Shown: positions 8,620 to 17,711, numbered from the stretch's first letter. The stretch: 60,584 bases of DNA from Bacteroides sp. (GCA_014801585.1 JAAVDX010000004.1:1-60584); one strand, 5' to 3'. The notes: generated from the sequence alone by a model not told the origin. Program-made: numbers and translations.

Positions 8620-10122
8620 TCAGGGCAGTCTTTTGCGGAAGCGGCCGAAGAGATAAGTTAGGGCTTCGGGAAGTTCGGAGATGTGAAAGACGCGGAGTAA
8701 AACAAGGTATATTCCCGCTCCGGCGGTGAACTGAAATAGGAGGATCAGACCATTGGTTACTAAACGGCGCGTCAGCGGAGCAACGAGGTTGAGATCCGGA
8801 AGAATCAGAGGAGCGGACGTTTCGATTATCAAGCATACGAGAGCCATTGCGGCGCTCATCGCTGCGAAGGGGAGAAGATGAGAGAGCAGGCGCCCTACGG
8901 TAGTGGTCAGCGAGCGTGCGGTCAGGGGCAAGAGCAAGATCCAAGTGGCGATGCTTGCGACCAACTGTCCGATGATCAGCCATGTTATGTCGCGAAGGAA
9001 AATCGTGGCAAGAATGGCGATGAAGATAAGTCCATCTTTCACGGCCTCGGACACGAACAGGTTGCGAGCCTTCCCCAGAGCCAACAGGTAATTGCTATAA
9101 AGAGAGATAAGCACCACGAATATACCGCGTATCGACAGAATCTGAAATAGCGGTATTGCTGCGTCCCATTTATTGCCGAAAAGGAGATGGAAGAGAGGGG
9201 CAGCCATCACGGCCAAAAGAGTCATCGCCGGGAGGAGAATAAACGCAGTGAAGCGCCCGGTCTTGTCAACGTATCTCAGAAACGTCTCACGAGAATCCTG
9301 CACCTTCGAAAGCAGCGGCACGAATGAAGACGTAAGAATCTGCGACATCGAAGCCGATCCCATCTTTGCCCATTTATCAGCCTGTGTATATACGCCTAAG
9401 GCAGAGATGGTATAAAAGGCTCCGATTACGAAGTTGTAGATATTCAGTGAGATAGTATTGAGCAAAGATGAAGAGAATACGCTCAGCCCTACAGCCCGGA
9501 TCTTGCGCATCGTAAGTCGCGAGAAACAGAGACTCGGTCGCCATCCCCCGGTGGCCCAGAGGATAATGGATTTGACAGAAGCCAGGACTATACTCTGCCA
9601 CACCAATGCCCAGGCACCGGCTCCGCGCAGGGCAAGCCATATAGCCACACCCCCGCTTATCACCAGTCCTGCGGAATTGGAGACCGCTATCATCCTGACA
9701 TCCATCTTCTTCATCAATCGGTTGACCTGCACAATAGCTATCCCGTTGATGACAAAAGTAAGGAACATCACTTTCGACATCGGAATCAGAACCTCTTGCC
9801 CCTGAAATATGCAGGCAATGACAGGCGCACCGAAGAAAAGCACGATATATATCAGCAGACTGACACCAAGGTTAAACCAGAAGACGGTGGAATAATCCGT
9901 CTGCGACGGTTCTTTTTCACGGAGCAGAGCGGCTCCGAACCCTGAATCTACGAGAATAGTGGCGAAAGCCTGAAAGATCAGCAGCACGCCGACCAGACCG
10001 AATTCTTCCGGAGAGAGGATATTGGCAAGCACCACACCGACTACGGCATACAATACCTGAGTGGCTACACGATCGATTGCGTTCCATTTCAAAGTGCGGG
10101 CCGTAAGAAGTTTTAGATCCAT
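8620..10122 (-). CDS. Oligosaccharide flippase (PST/Wzx family)
   Basis: A 500-residue multi-pass membrane protein of the polysaccharide transporter family (WzxC-like, MOP superfamily). It begins with the typical sequence WNAIDRVATQVLYAVVGVV, with LSPEEFGLVGV just after, the first-helix region of these lipid-linked oligosaccharide flippases; about 12-14 hydrophobic segments follow. It would move undecaprenyl-linked glycan units to the periplasmic face. No glycosyltransferases adjoin it, so its substrate is unknown. It lies 110 bases after the DUF2807 gene on the same strand and may be read from that transcript. Confidence 0.9.
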   Translation of the reverse strand: MDLKLLTARTLKWNAIDRVATQVLYAVVGVVLANILSPEEFGLVGVLLIFQAFATILVDSGFGAALLREKEPSQTDYSTVFWFNLGVSLLIYIVLFFGAPVIACIFQGQEVLIPMSKVMFLTFVINGIAIVQVNRLMKKMDVRMIAVSNSAGLVISGGVAIWLALRGAGAWALVWQSIVLASVKSIILWATGGWRPSLCFSRLTMRKIRAVGLSVFSSSLLNTISLNIYNFVIGAFYTISALGVYTQADKWAKMGSASMSQILTSSFVPLLSKVQDSRETFLRYVDKTGRFTAFILLPAMTLLAVMAAPLFHLLFGNKWDAAIPLFQILSIRGIFVVLISLYSNYLLALGKARNLFVSEAVKDGLIFIAILATIFLRDITWLIIGQLVASIATWILLLPLTARSLTTTVGRLLSHLLPFAAMSAAMALVCLIIETSAPLILPDLNLVAPLTRRLVTNGLILLFQFTAGAGIYLVLLRVFHISELPEALTYLFGRFRKRLP

Positions 10123-10232
10123 GTAGATAGGTTAGAGAAGTTGATGAGGTGTGGAGAGAGAATCCCTGCCGGGTCACGCCGATTGCCGACGGCAGGTGGA
10201 GGGGGATATGGTTAATCAGTCGTTGGCGGAAA

Positions 10233-10988
10233 TCAATTATTCGGAATGAGTTTTCCGCCCCCGCGATGTTTGATCTTGGGATTGCCTCGATAATGGATGC
10301 GTGTCGAACCGATTCCCTTAGCCGTCAGATTATTCAGAGGATATGTGGAAATCGAACCGCCTCCTACGTATTGGCAGGTGACGTCGGTTGCTTTAAGCAT
10401 ATCGGCCTGGATAGTCCCGGTCCCCGCCATACGAAAATCGGCATCATCGCATTTTCCGGAAATAATTATAGTGCCCATGCCCGTCACGATTCTCGCATTG
10501 ACATACTCGGCATCGAGATTGCTGACAACGATCGAGCCATTGCCGGCAAGTCGGGCCGTAAAATTCTCGACTTTCGCGTCAGACTCAATTCTCACGTTAA
10601 AATCACCATTATTGACAACTCTGTCGACCATCGGAGAAGATACATAGATAGTGGGGAGTTTTGAAAAATCTACGTTTTCCCCGTCAATCTCAATCTTCAG
10701 GTCGCCCTTATTATTGGAAATAAAGATGGATTCAGCGAGTTCCGGAGTAGTAGAATAAGCGACGTGGCCGAGAGTATCAGTAGAATGGGTGTAGACTACG
10801 TTGACACTATTGATTACATTGATTTTATGAAAGTTGCCGATATCCTTTAAGAAATCCTTTACGTTGGGAGCGGGCGTTTCGACGCGTAGATCCTCATCTT
10901 CGGGGTCAGACTGAATCGGTCGGGCCTCCTCGGCCTTTAAGGCAGTGGAGATAAGAATCATCAACAGGGAGAGAATATATTTCTGCAT
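10233..10988 (-). CDS. DUF2807 (GIN-domain) exported protein
   Basis: A 251-residue protein with a signal peptide (residues 1-19, cleavage after LKA). The body is a right-handed beta-helix-like array typical of the Bacteroidota DUF2807 'auto-transporter adhesin head GIN' domain: repeated short strands such as VENFTARLAGNGSIVVSNL and YVNARIVTGMGTIIISG. It ends in a basic tail. Such proteins are exported and common in Bacteroidota, but their function is unknown. It lies downstream of the dus gene and upstream of the flippase. No TAnnTTTG promoter is obvious ahead of it. Confidence 0.85.
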   Translation of the reverse strand: MQKYILSLLMILISTALKAEEARPIQSDPEDEDLRVETPAPNVKDFLKDIGNFHKINVINSVNVVYTHSTDTLGHVAYSTTPELAESIFISNNKGDLKIEIDGENVDFSKLPTIYVSSPMVDRVVNNGDFNVRIESDAKVENFTARLAGNGSIVVSNLDAEYVNARIVTGMGTIIISGKCDDADFRMAGTGTIQADMLKATDVTCQYVGGGSISTYPLNNLTAKGIGSTRIHYRGNPKIKHRGGGKLIPNN

Positions 10989-11121
10989 AGTTCAGCGGGT
11001 TGAGTATATAGTTATATAGTGGATTATAAATATATAATGTTTTTGCGAGCTGATTTGTTGGCCGGACAGGTCGGAAAGTTGCAGTAGGGCGCGATTTAGC
11101 TGCAAGCCGACATTCCCTTAC

Positions 11122-12120
11122 TTATAATTCCGCCTGATTGAGTTCGAGCAATCGTGATTCCGTTGATACCAGTAGAGCTTCGAGTTCCTCGCGGGTAGTA
11201 GCCCGTAGCATCTTGATGCGTGTTTCGCGGAAATTCGGGATTCCCTTGAAGAGAGGAGAAGAAGCCAGATGACGGCGGATATGAAGAATGCCGCGATATT
11301 CATCGATTCTTCCGATACTCTCATCGATCTGGCGTCGAAGCAACGCCATCTTTTCAGAGATAGAAAGAGGGGTATACGTCCCGGAATCAAGGAACGAACG
11401 CACCTCACGAAAAATCCAGGGCGCACCGAAAGCAGCCCGACCTATCATAATGCCGTCGACCCCGAATTTCTCAAACGCCTCGCGGGCTTCCTCCGGCGAA
11501 GTGATGTCGCCATTGCCGATGACGGGAATGGTCATTCTCGGGTCGGCCTTAAGTTGGCCGATAAGAGTCCAGTCAGCCTGGCCGTTATACATTTGTGCTC
11601 GTGTGCGGCCATGCACGGTCAGTGCCTTAATTCCGCAATCCTGCAGACGCGGTCCTAATTCAGTAATTATCTTATTTTCGGCGTCCCATCCAAGGCGAGT
11701 CTTTACCGTCACCGGAATATTGACGGCCTTCACTACCTTTTCAGTGATGTCAAGGAGTTTGGGGATATCGCGCAACATCCCGGCCCCGGCCCCCTTATGA
11801 GCCACTTTCTTTACAGGACATCCGAAATTAATATCCAGCACATCGGGTCCGGCCTGCTCCACAATCTTGGCTGCCTCCACCATTGCGTCGGCCTCTCGGC
11901 CATAGATCTGAATAGCTACGGGACGCTCCGCGTCATTGACGAGGAGCTTGCGGGTGGTAGACTTTATATCGCGGATAAGAGCCTCGGCCGAGACGAACTC
12001 AGTATATACCATTGCAGCGCCCTGCTCGCGGCATATCAGGCGGAAAGATTCATCCGTGACGTCCTCCATCGGAGCGAGCATCACGGGGCGATATCCGAGA
12101 TCAATATTATCGATTTTCAT
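11122..12120 (-). CDS. dusB: tRNA-dihydrouridine synthase (DusB-type)
   Basis: A 332-residue flavoenzyme that reduces uridine to dihydrouridine in the tRNA D-loop. The TIM-barrel start APMEDVTDESFR, the active-site segment DINFGCPVKKV with catalytic Cys101, the KTRLGWD block and the FMN phosphate-binding GNGDITSPEEA and IGRAAFGAPW motifs are all present and in order. The length is normal. It is followed by the DUF2807 gene and preceded by an M16 peptidase, with a hairpin between. The family is certain; the dusB symbol reflects the most common Bacteroidota subtype. Confidence 0.94.
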   Translation of the reverse strand: MKIDNIDLGYRPVMLAPMEDVTDESFRLICREQGAAMVYTEFVSAEALIRDIKSTTRKLLVNDAERPVAIQIYGREADAMVEAAKIVEQAGPDVLDINFGCPVKKVAHKGAGAGMLRDIPKLLDITEKVVKAVNIPVTVKTRLGWDAENKIITELGPRLQDCGIKALTVHGRTRAQMYNGQADWTLIGQLKADPRMTIPVIGNGDITSPEEAREAFEKFGVDGIMIGRAAFGAPWIFREVRSFLDSGTYTPLSISEKMALLRRQIDESIGRIDEYRGILHIRRHLASSPLFKGIPNFRETRIKMLRATTREELEALLVSTESRLLELNQAEL

Positions 12121-12145
12121 TTAAGAGTAGCTTAAGTATTATTGG

Positions 12146-12174
12146 AAATAATAGTTGCCGACCGGCAATTATTT
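12146..12174 (-). terminator. Hairpin at the end of the M16 peptidase gene
   Basis: TTGCCG-AC-CGGCAA (155-168 of the 12.1 kb block) is extended by A/T pairs on both sides and overlaps the peptidase stop codon. On the minus strand it runs into a T-rich stretch, suggesting at least partial termination before dusB. Confidence 0.55.
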
Positions 12175-13398
12175 AATTGTAAGGCGTGATAAAGGGGCGT
12201 CGGCAATCATCCGGGCCATATCCAGAAATTCCTCTTTGGTCACGCTCCGGATCCTCTCTGTCGTCCGGGGAATATCGTGGATTTCGTCATAATAAAGCAG
12301 ACTTTTGCCCATCGACATAGCCATGCTCTCCCGATTATCACTGCTGACGAGCAACTGGCCGCAATATTGATTGCGGATCGCTTCGAAAGCCCGATCGGAA
12401 AGTGACGCCGATGCCAGGCGGTCGATCTCCTTGCGGATAATCTTTACACAACGCTCCGAGCCTCCGGGATCGCACCCGAAATAGATCTGCATAAGGCCTG
12501 TATCCGACAGCAGACCTACGGATGAATCGACCGTATAGACCAGACCGCGCTTTTCGCGCAATTCCTGATTCAGACGCGAATTCATACACGGCCCCCCCAG
12601 ATAATTATTAAGCAGAAAAAGCGCAAACCGGCGCGGATCCTTACGTCCGAAAAGTCGGTAGGCAAGAATCGTATGCGCCTGATGTCCTTGTCGGTCGATC
12701 ACCTTATCAAAACCCCGGCAGGGTGGGGGCAAAATCCGTTCATGCTTCCGGCCTTCAAAATGCAATCGTCCGAAATATTTCTCCATCAGAGCGATGAGTC
12801 GATCGGGATCAGTAGGGTCTGCAATATAAGCCGTCATATTGCCGGCTACATACCAGGAATCCAGGAACTCCCGGCAGTCGTGACCCGTAAGACTTCTTAC
12901 GCTATCCTTCGAACCTAAAATATTATGGGCGAGTCCGGATCCGGCATAGACCAATTCTTCAATCTCATCATAGACCGAATCGGCCGGCGAATCAAGATAT
13001 GAATTAATCTCTTCGATCACTACCTCACGCTCTTTCTCCAGTTCGCCCTCGGGGAAGCGTGAATTTGCCACGATATCATATAGCAACTCAATAGCGCGCG
13101 CTGCATTTCCGGCAGGAGCATTAGTGTAGATCACTGTCTCCTCCTTTGAAGTATAGGCATTCAGTTCGCCCCCGATACTCTCCATGCGGTTGGAGATATG
13201 CCAAGAGCGGCGCGAGGCCGTCCCTTTGAATATCGTATGCTCAACGAAATGGGCAAGCCCATGGCGCGACGGATCCTCATCGCGGCTGCCGGCATTGACT
13301 GCAATGCCGATATAGCTGACGAGCGAATCAGGCGTATGCCGCAAGGCTACGCGCATCCCATTGGAAAGAGTGGCTATTCTGTAATTTGGTGTCTCCAT
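12169..13398 (-). CDS. M16-family zinc peptidase
   Basis: A 409-residue single-chain M16 (insulinase/mitochondrial processing peptidase-like) protein. The inverted zinc motif is HFVEH at residues 50-54, with the third ligand region EREVVIEEINSYLDSP near 125-140, so the active half is intact. The C-terminal half keeps the family sequence GGPCMNSRLNQELREKRGLVY, which closes the chamber. There is no signal peptide, so it is probably cytoplasmic or exported by another route. Bacterial one-domain members often degrade peptides or process precursors. The substrate here is unknown. Confidence 0.92.
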   Translation of the reverse strand: METPNYRIATLSNGMRVALRHTPDSLVSYIGIAVNAGSRDEDPSRHGLAHFVEHTIFKGTASRRSWHISNRMESIGGELNAYTSKEETVIYTNAPAGNAARAIELLYDIVANSRFPEGELEKEREVVIEEINSYLDSPADSVYDEIEELVYAGSGLAHNILGSKDSVRSLTGHDCREFLDSWYVAGNMTAYIADPTDPDRLIALMEKYFGRLHFEGRKHERILPPPCRGFDKVIDRQGHQAHTILAYRLFGRKDPRRFALFLLNNYLGGPCMNSRLNQELREKRGLVYTVDSSVGLLSDTGLMQIYFGCDPGGSERCVKIIRKEIDRLASASLSDRAFEAIRNQYCGQLLVSSDNRESMAMSMGKSLLYYDEIHDIPRTTERIRSVTKEEFLDMARMIADAPLSRLTIK

Positions 13399-13589
13399 AT
13401 CGGTAAGTAATTATTTATCCCCGGTCCGGTCATTGCCCCGTCATTACAACAAATCGTAACTCCCTTTTGAAAGGCAAACCAACACCGCCATAGAGGAAAA
13501 ATAATGCAAAATTAACTATTATTTGAAAGAAGCGAGGTGAAAGAGGCGAGTTAAAACGGGAAAAAGTGTGAAAGTTATTTAAATTTTTG

Positions 13590-13597
13590 TAATTTTG
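13590..13597 (+). promoter_or_regulatory. -7 box ahead of the GtrA gene
   Basis: TAATTTTG matches the -7 consensus about 95 bases before the preferred start at 13691. The -33 element is not clear. Otherwise 13399-13690 is AT-rich without other features. Confidence 0.5.
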
Positions 13598-13690
13598 TGG
13601 TCGGATAAGGAATCGGCATGAAGGATATATTTCTTCATGCTTATAAAACTCCAATGGATAAAGGGACCAAAAATATTAGGATCGCCTACA

Positions 13691-14239
13691 ATGGAAATTA
13701 AAAAAGTGGGAGATAATCTCCTTAAAAACGATAATTTTATCTTCACCTTTCTACGCTCAGCCGTATCGTCGCAGACATCCGGATGGGTCGACTTCGCAGT
13801 TAGTTTTGTATTCTTTCAATGGATAGGATTTTCCCCCTTCCTTGCCTCAGCTTTAGGAGCTGTAGCCGGAGGAATAGTCAACTGCATCATCAACTATCGC
13901 TTCACGTTTCATGCCGATGGCGTCGACTGGCGGGCGGTAGTGGTAAAATATGTGATGGTATGGGTAGGCAGTCTGTTGCTCAATTCCTTCGGCACAGAGA
14001 TTCTCTACGGCGTAATCAAAGACTGGGACTGGCTCGAGACTCTCGGTTTTAAGAAAGCCGGATATTTCTCCGTGGCCCGACTGTTTGTAGCCCTGATAGT
14101 CTCGTGGGCATGGAATTTTATGTTGCAGCGATATTTCGTCTATCGCGTTACGCGGTTTGACCCCTATGCAATCCGCTTTATCAACCGGATTATGCCTCGC
14201 CTTGAGAAGAAGATTTCCATCAAGGAGGAGCAGAGATAA
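13691..14239 (+). CDS. GtrA-family membrane protein
   Basis: A 182-residue protein with four hydrophobic segments and the GtrA/DPMS-like pattern: FLRSAVSSQTSGWVDFAVS at the start, AGGIVNCIINYRFTF in the second helix region, and SWAWNFMLQRYFVYR near the end. These small proteins are thought to move or help use polyprenyl-phosphate sugars in cell-surface glycan synthesis. An in-frame ATG at 13637 would add 18 residues, but the family normally starts shortly before the first helix, so 13691 is preferred. It is convergent with the lipid kinase gene. Confidence 0.87.
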   Translation: MEIKKVGDNLLKNDNFIFTFLRSAVSSQTSGWVDFAVSFVFFQWIGFSPFLASALGAVAGGIVNCIINYRFTFHADGVDWRAVVVKYVMVWVGSLLLNSFGTEILYGVIKDWDWLETLGFKKAGYFSVARLFVALIVSWAWNFMLQRYFVYRVTRFDPYAIRFINRIMPRLEKKISIKEEQR

Positions 14240-14283
14240 CGATTCGGTGTGCGTTTTGTTCGGCGACCTCTGCGTTTGCCGGG

Positions 14284-15369
14284 CTACTTGATCAGGAGAT
14301 TATAGAGTTTGAAGCGGAGGTCGCGCACAGTCAGGGCGATAGGGGATAGGAAGGGTATTTCAGGAGCCATAATGGCATGAAGCTTATGTTTCTTTTCCGT
14401 AGAGAAAAGATGGAGCGCCTTATGATGGCATCGGATATCGATTTCATCCTCAATCGAAGCCGGTTCGCCATCGAAATGAGCCGGACCGCCGTTGCTGCGG
14501 ATAATTTTGAGCGACGGGGTGCGCAAGGTGGTAGACGTAGCCGTCTTACCCGTCATACCCGAGAGCATATCCATTGCTGCAAAAGTATTTTCCAGCAGAT
14601 TTCCATGATGAATGATAGTGACGTCGAGCAGCCCATCCTTGATCGACGCATTCGGTGCGATATAAGCGTTGTTGCCATATTGCGACGCATTGCATACCGC
14701 AACGAGCAGAGCCTGCTCCGTCAGTCGCTGACCGTCGCAGATAATAGTGTATGTATCGGCCTTAAATCTGAAATATTCCTCAAACACCGCTTTAAGATAA
14801 GTCTTCAGGCCACGCCCCGGGAGTTTGGCGAACTTATCAGTGACCTCAGCGTCAAAACCCACTCCGAATGTGCAGAAGAAAGGACGGCCGTTGGCCGTAG
14901 CATAGTCAGATTCAAGAATGCGATCCTCCGCAATCACCTTAAAGGCTCCGCGGATAGTGAGAGGCACTCCGAGATGGCGAGCCAATCCGTTGCCAGACCC
15001 GAGCGGAATAATTCCCAGGGCAGTCGACGAGCCGCATACGCCACGTGCCGCTTCATTGACCGTGCCGTCGCCTCCGCAGGCAATCACGCCATAATAGCCA
15101 CGCTCCACGGCCTCGCGGGCCAGTTCGGTAGCGTGTCCTCCGTGAGCCGTAAAGCGCAGATCAATATGATAAGGATGCAAAAACTCAGAGGCCTTTTCGG
15201 TAGCGTGAGGCTCCGAATGGCCGGAGCCATCGGTCGTCGGGATTGAATAACGTAATTTATGAGCCTCTTCTTCGATCATGTCGATCGCGGCAGACCCCGC
15301 TTTGGTGCCTGCTATAGGATTGATGATAATCATCAATTCTCGCTGATTGTCGGTGGTCGATTCTTTCAT
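14284..15369 (-). CDS. Diacylglycerol/lipid kinase (DagK/YegS family)
   Basis: A 361-residue lipid kinase. It has the DAGK catalytic domain start IIINPIAGTK, the nucleotide-binding GGDGTVNEAARGV at about residues 105-117, and IPLGSGNGLARHLG just after, then the C-terminal YegS-type beta domain. The likely product is a phosphorylated lipid such as phosphatidic acid. The start is interesting: the minus-strand -7 box (15375-15382) ends only 5 bases before the ATG at 15369, so the mRNA is either leaderless or the true start is the second Met (15333), which directly precedes IIINPIAG. The gene could recycle diacylglycerol produced by head-group transfer to sphingolipids, but that link is inference. 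Confidence 0.92.
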   Translation of the reverse strand: MKESTTDNQRELMIIINPIAGTKAGSAAIDMIEEEAHKLRYSIPTTDGSGHSEPHATEKASEFLHPYHIDLRFTAHGGHATELAREAVERGYYGVIACGGDGTVNEAARGVCGSSTALGIIPLGSGNGLARHLGVPLTIRGAFKVIAEDRILESDYATANGRPFFCTFGVGFDAEVTDKFAKLPGRGLKTYLKAVFEEYFRFKADTYTIICDGQRLTEQALLVAVCNASQYGNNAYIAPNASIKDGLLDVTIIHHGNLLENTFAAMDMLSGMTGKTATSTTLRTPSLKIIRSNGGPAHFDGEPASIEDEIDIRCHHKALHLFSTEKKHKLHAIMAPEIPFLSPIALTVRDLRFKLYNLLIK

Positions 15370-15374
15370 GGCTG

Positions 15375-15382
15375 CAAAATTA
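15375..15382 (-). promoter_or_regulatory. -7 box of the lipid kinase gene
   Basis: TAATTTTG on the minus strand. Its distance to the first ATG would place the transcript start on the ATG itself. Confidence 0.55.
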
Positions 15383-15394
15383 CAATTTTTTTTG

Positions 15395-15402
15395 TAACTT
15401 TG
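15395..15402 (+). promoter_or_regulatory. -7 box of the DUF6377 regulator
   Basis: TAACTTTG, back to back with the divergent lipid-kinase -7 box and only 12 bases from it, so polymerase binding at the two is probably mutually exclusive. The -33 element is poor. Confidence 0.6.
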
Positions 15403-15432
15403 CGATAAATTCGCAATTGAGCGACGTAAAAA

Positions 15433-17064
15433 ATGAACCTGAAAAACTATATCTCCCTACGATACCTGCGTGTGGCGCTTGTCGGAATGTCAATCATCGG
15501 CTCTGCAGCGTTAGTCGAAGCAGCACGCGGAAAGGCAGAACTGCCCAAAGAAGAACTCCATAATCTTAACCGGGTGATGGCCTCAGCCGACGTCTATATG
15601 CGTGACAAGACGACCGAACTCGACTCGCTGAAAAATATCTTCCTGACCCTCCCATCTTCAGAAATTGAGGCGAGAAGCCGTGCGGCCGTTAAAATTTCCC
15701 AGACCTATCTCCCGATGCGTGCCGACTCGGCATTGAGATATTCCGAACTGGCCATACGTCTTTCGCAGCAGTCAGGCAACAAGCTTGATGAATTCAATAG
15801 CCGCATAGCGCGAATCAACGCCCTGTCGACGGCCGGTATCTTCACCCGGGCCGTGGCTGAGTTTAACGTAGTCGAACCGATGGTGGCCGACCGCGCAATG
15901 AAGATATCCTACTGGCTGGCCGGACGCAAGATGTATGGCTACATGAGGTCCTACGTAGAAGGTGAGCGTCAATTCTTCAACGACTATACGACCCGCTACA
16001 TGCAATATGACGACTCACTCATTCAGCATCTCCCGGTCTCAGATCCCACCCGCACATTCTACGTCGCAGAGCGCCTTGTGCAGCGAGGTCAGAACGAAGA
16101 TGCTCGCAAGATGCTTGAAGAGATGTGTAAGAGTCTGCCGGAAGAATCCAACCTCTATGGTATGGCCGCTTTCCAGTTGGGTATCGTCAGCCGCAATGAA
16201 GGCGATCCGACAGGATATGCCTCATACCTTGCGAAGGCTGCTATTTCCGATATCAAAGGATGTGTAAAAGACGGCTACGCGCTCCCCGCGCTTGCCGAAT
16301 GGCTCTATCAGCAAGGCGAACTCAGCGATGCCTTCAAATATATCAATTTCGCTCTCGAAGATGCGATGGAGGGTAATGTCAGGATGCGCACCGTCTCGAT
16401 CGCTTCGCTTCTTCCGATGATTGACGAGGCTTATAAGGAGAAGATCAATGCATCGCGCGACGAACTGATGATATATTTCCTGCTGGTGACGTTTCTTTTT
16501 ATCGTGTCAGTCGTGTTGTGTGTGATATTGATGCGGATGATCAAGCGCTCACGTCGGAATGCCAAGAAACTCGCGGATACGGCCCATCTTCAGGAATCCT
16601 ATATCGGACACTTCATCGGCTTATGCTCTACCTACGCCATACGTCTCGAATCGCTCCAGAAACTCGTCGTGCGTAAGATCTCGTCCGGGCAGGGGGATGA
16701 TCTCCTTCGCCTTATCAAGACAGGTAAATATGCCGACGAACTCAACGATGATTTCTATAAGACCTTCGACGTCGCTCTGCTCGATATTTACCCCGACTTT
16801 ATCGAAAATATCAATTCTCTCCTCAAGCCCGATGAGCAAGTGGAGCTCAAGAAATCGGGAGAACTTCCGCCCGAACTCCGTATCTACGGTTTCGTGCGTC
16901 TCGGCGTCGAAGAGTCGCAGCGGATCGCTCAGATTCTCAACTATAGCGTCAGCACTGTCTATGCATATCGCAACAGGATGCGCAATCGCGCGATCGATCG
17001 CGATAACTTCGATGCCAACGTGATGAATTTAGGAAAGAAGAATGTAGATCCCGAACTCTTCTGA
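15433..17064 (+). CDS. DUF6377 TPR transmembrane regulator
   Basis: A 543-residue protein of a Bacteroidota regulator type. It has a signal-like N-terminus (about 10-30), an extracytoplasmic region of TPR-like helices (about 40-330), one membrane segment (about 345-370, FLLVTFLFIVSVVLCVIL), and a cytoplasmic part ending in a helix-turn-helix-like sequence (about 480-520, ESQRIAQILNYSVSTVYAYR). Proteins of this build usually sit beside SusC/SusD uptake loci, but none is present here. Immediately downstream is a strong promoter driving an apparently non-coding unit (17245-17610), a possible target. The regulatory role is inferred from architecture. Confidence 0.85.
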   Translation: MNLKNYISLRYLRVALVGMSIIGSAALVEAARGKAELPKEELHNLNRVMASADVYMRDKTTELDSLKNIFLTLPSSEIEARSRAAVKISQTYLPMRADSALRYSELAIRLSQQSGNKLDEFNSRIARINALSTAGIFTRAVAEFNVVEPMVADRAMKISYWLAGRKMYGYMRSYVEGERQFFNDYTTRYMQYDDSLIQHLPVSDPTRTFYVAERLVQRGQNEDARKMLEEMCKSLPEESNLYGMAAFQLGIVSRNEGDPTGYASYLAKAAISDIKGCVKDGYALPALAEWLYQQGELSDAFKYINFALEDAMEGNVRMRTVSIASLLPMIDEAYKEKINASRDELMIYFLLVTFLFIVSVVLCVILMRMIKRSRRNAKKLADTAHLQESYIGHFIGLCSTYAIRLESLQKLVVRKISSGQGDDLLRLIKTGKYADELNDDFYKTFDVALLDIYPDFIENINSLLKPDEQVELKKSGELPPELRIYGFVRLGVEESQRIAQILNYSVSTVYAYRNRMRNRAIDRDNFDANVMNLGKKNVDPELF

Positions 17065-17244
17065 TCAAGCCGCGGATTGAGGTGGATTATCACTTAATTT
17101 TAACACTTTCTGATCTCTTTTTAATCTAATTTGGTCTATATATGACTTGGATTACAGTTTATATTGCAAATTTTTAAATGATTGTAAATCAATTAAAAAA
17201 AGAAATAATAATTTATATACCCTCTTATATGCTCTCAATATTGT

Positions 17245-17275
17245 TTTGAATTGCCGCCGGGATGTTGTAACTTTG
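17245..17275 (+). promoter_or_regulatory. Strong promoter of an orphan transcription unit
   Basis: TTTG (17245-17248), a 19-base spacer and TAACTTTG (17268-17275) are a textbook Bacteroidota promoter. No ORF of normal size follows before the terminator at 17577. Bases 17065-17244 upstream are AT-rich and hold nothing recognisable. Confidence 0.85.
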
Positions 17276-17280
17276 CATTG

Positions 17281-17610
17281 TCGGAAAGAAAGACAATTCC
17301 GACGAGGCTTCATACTCAAGTTAATTGAGTAAATTCTTACAAGCTGGTTACAGCAGGAATCGCCCGGAGGGGCAGATTTACAACATAAGGTAGAAAGGAT
17401 TTTAAAGGTTAGAATTATTCACACGAATCCCTCAGCGTCGGTCGAGTTAACCGGCAACCAAACACAGGATGGATTTAAAGAAATTACAAGGTTAGTATAA
17501 AGGTGTAGAAAACAAGAAAAATGACGACAAAATCGTTTATGTTAGGTTTGTAGAAATAAATTTGATTCGCACAGCGGCAGATAACTTGTGAAAGTTGTCT
17601 GCTTCTTTTT
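17281..17610 (+). ncRNA. Orphan ~330-nt transcript, structured RNA or leader of a broken mini-gene
   Basis: A strong promoter and a strong terminator bound about 330 bases with no ORF over 60 codons of its own. Near the 5' end GTCGG/CCGAC and ATTGTC/GACAAT can form competing stems, and ACTCAA/TTGAGT forms a small hairpin. From 17469 an ATG frame reads MDLKKLQG, then an in-frame TAG (17493-17495), then 31 more sense codons (from YKGVENKKNDD) to a TGA inside the terminator stem. I do not recognise RNase P RNA, tmRNA, 6S or SRP RNA. It could be a small regulatory RNA, or a long leader plus a tiny gene broken by an amber codon. Confidence 0.45.
17577..17602 (+). terminator. Terminator of the orphan transcript
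   Basis: An 11-bp stem (GCAGATAACTT/AAGTTGTCTGC, one G-T pair) with loop GTGA, followed by TTCTTTTTT. This is a typical intrinsic terminator. Confidence 0.88.
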
Positions 17611-17711
17611 TATACTGACTCTTCCGGGGGAAGTAGGCTTTTCGGGATGCGTGCGCGCGTCTCGAAGCGATGAGTCTTCCTTTGATGGGGAGTATCGTAA
17701 GTTGTGGGGGC

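Noticed and set aside
14377..15246. 289-codon plus-strand ORF inside the lipid kinase gene
   Set aside because: The minus-strand frame carries GGDGTVNE; the plus-strand product has no family features.
17147..17332. 61-codon plus-strand ORF
   Set aside because: It runs through the promoter at 17245-17275 and its product looks random.
17281..17610. RNase P RNA, tmRNA, 6S RNA or SRP RNA
   Set aside because: None of the conserved core sequences of these RNAs is visible in the orphan transcript.
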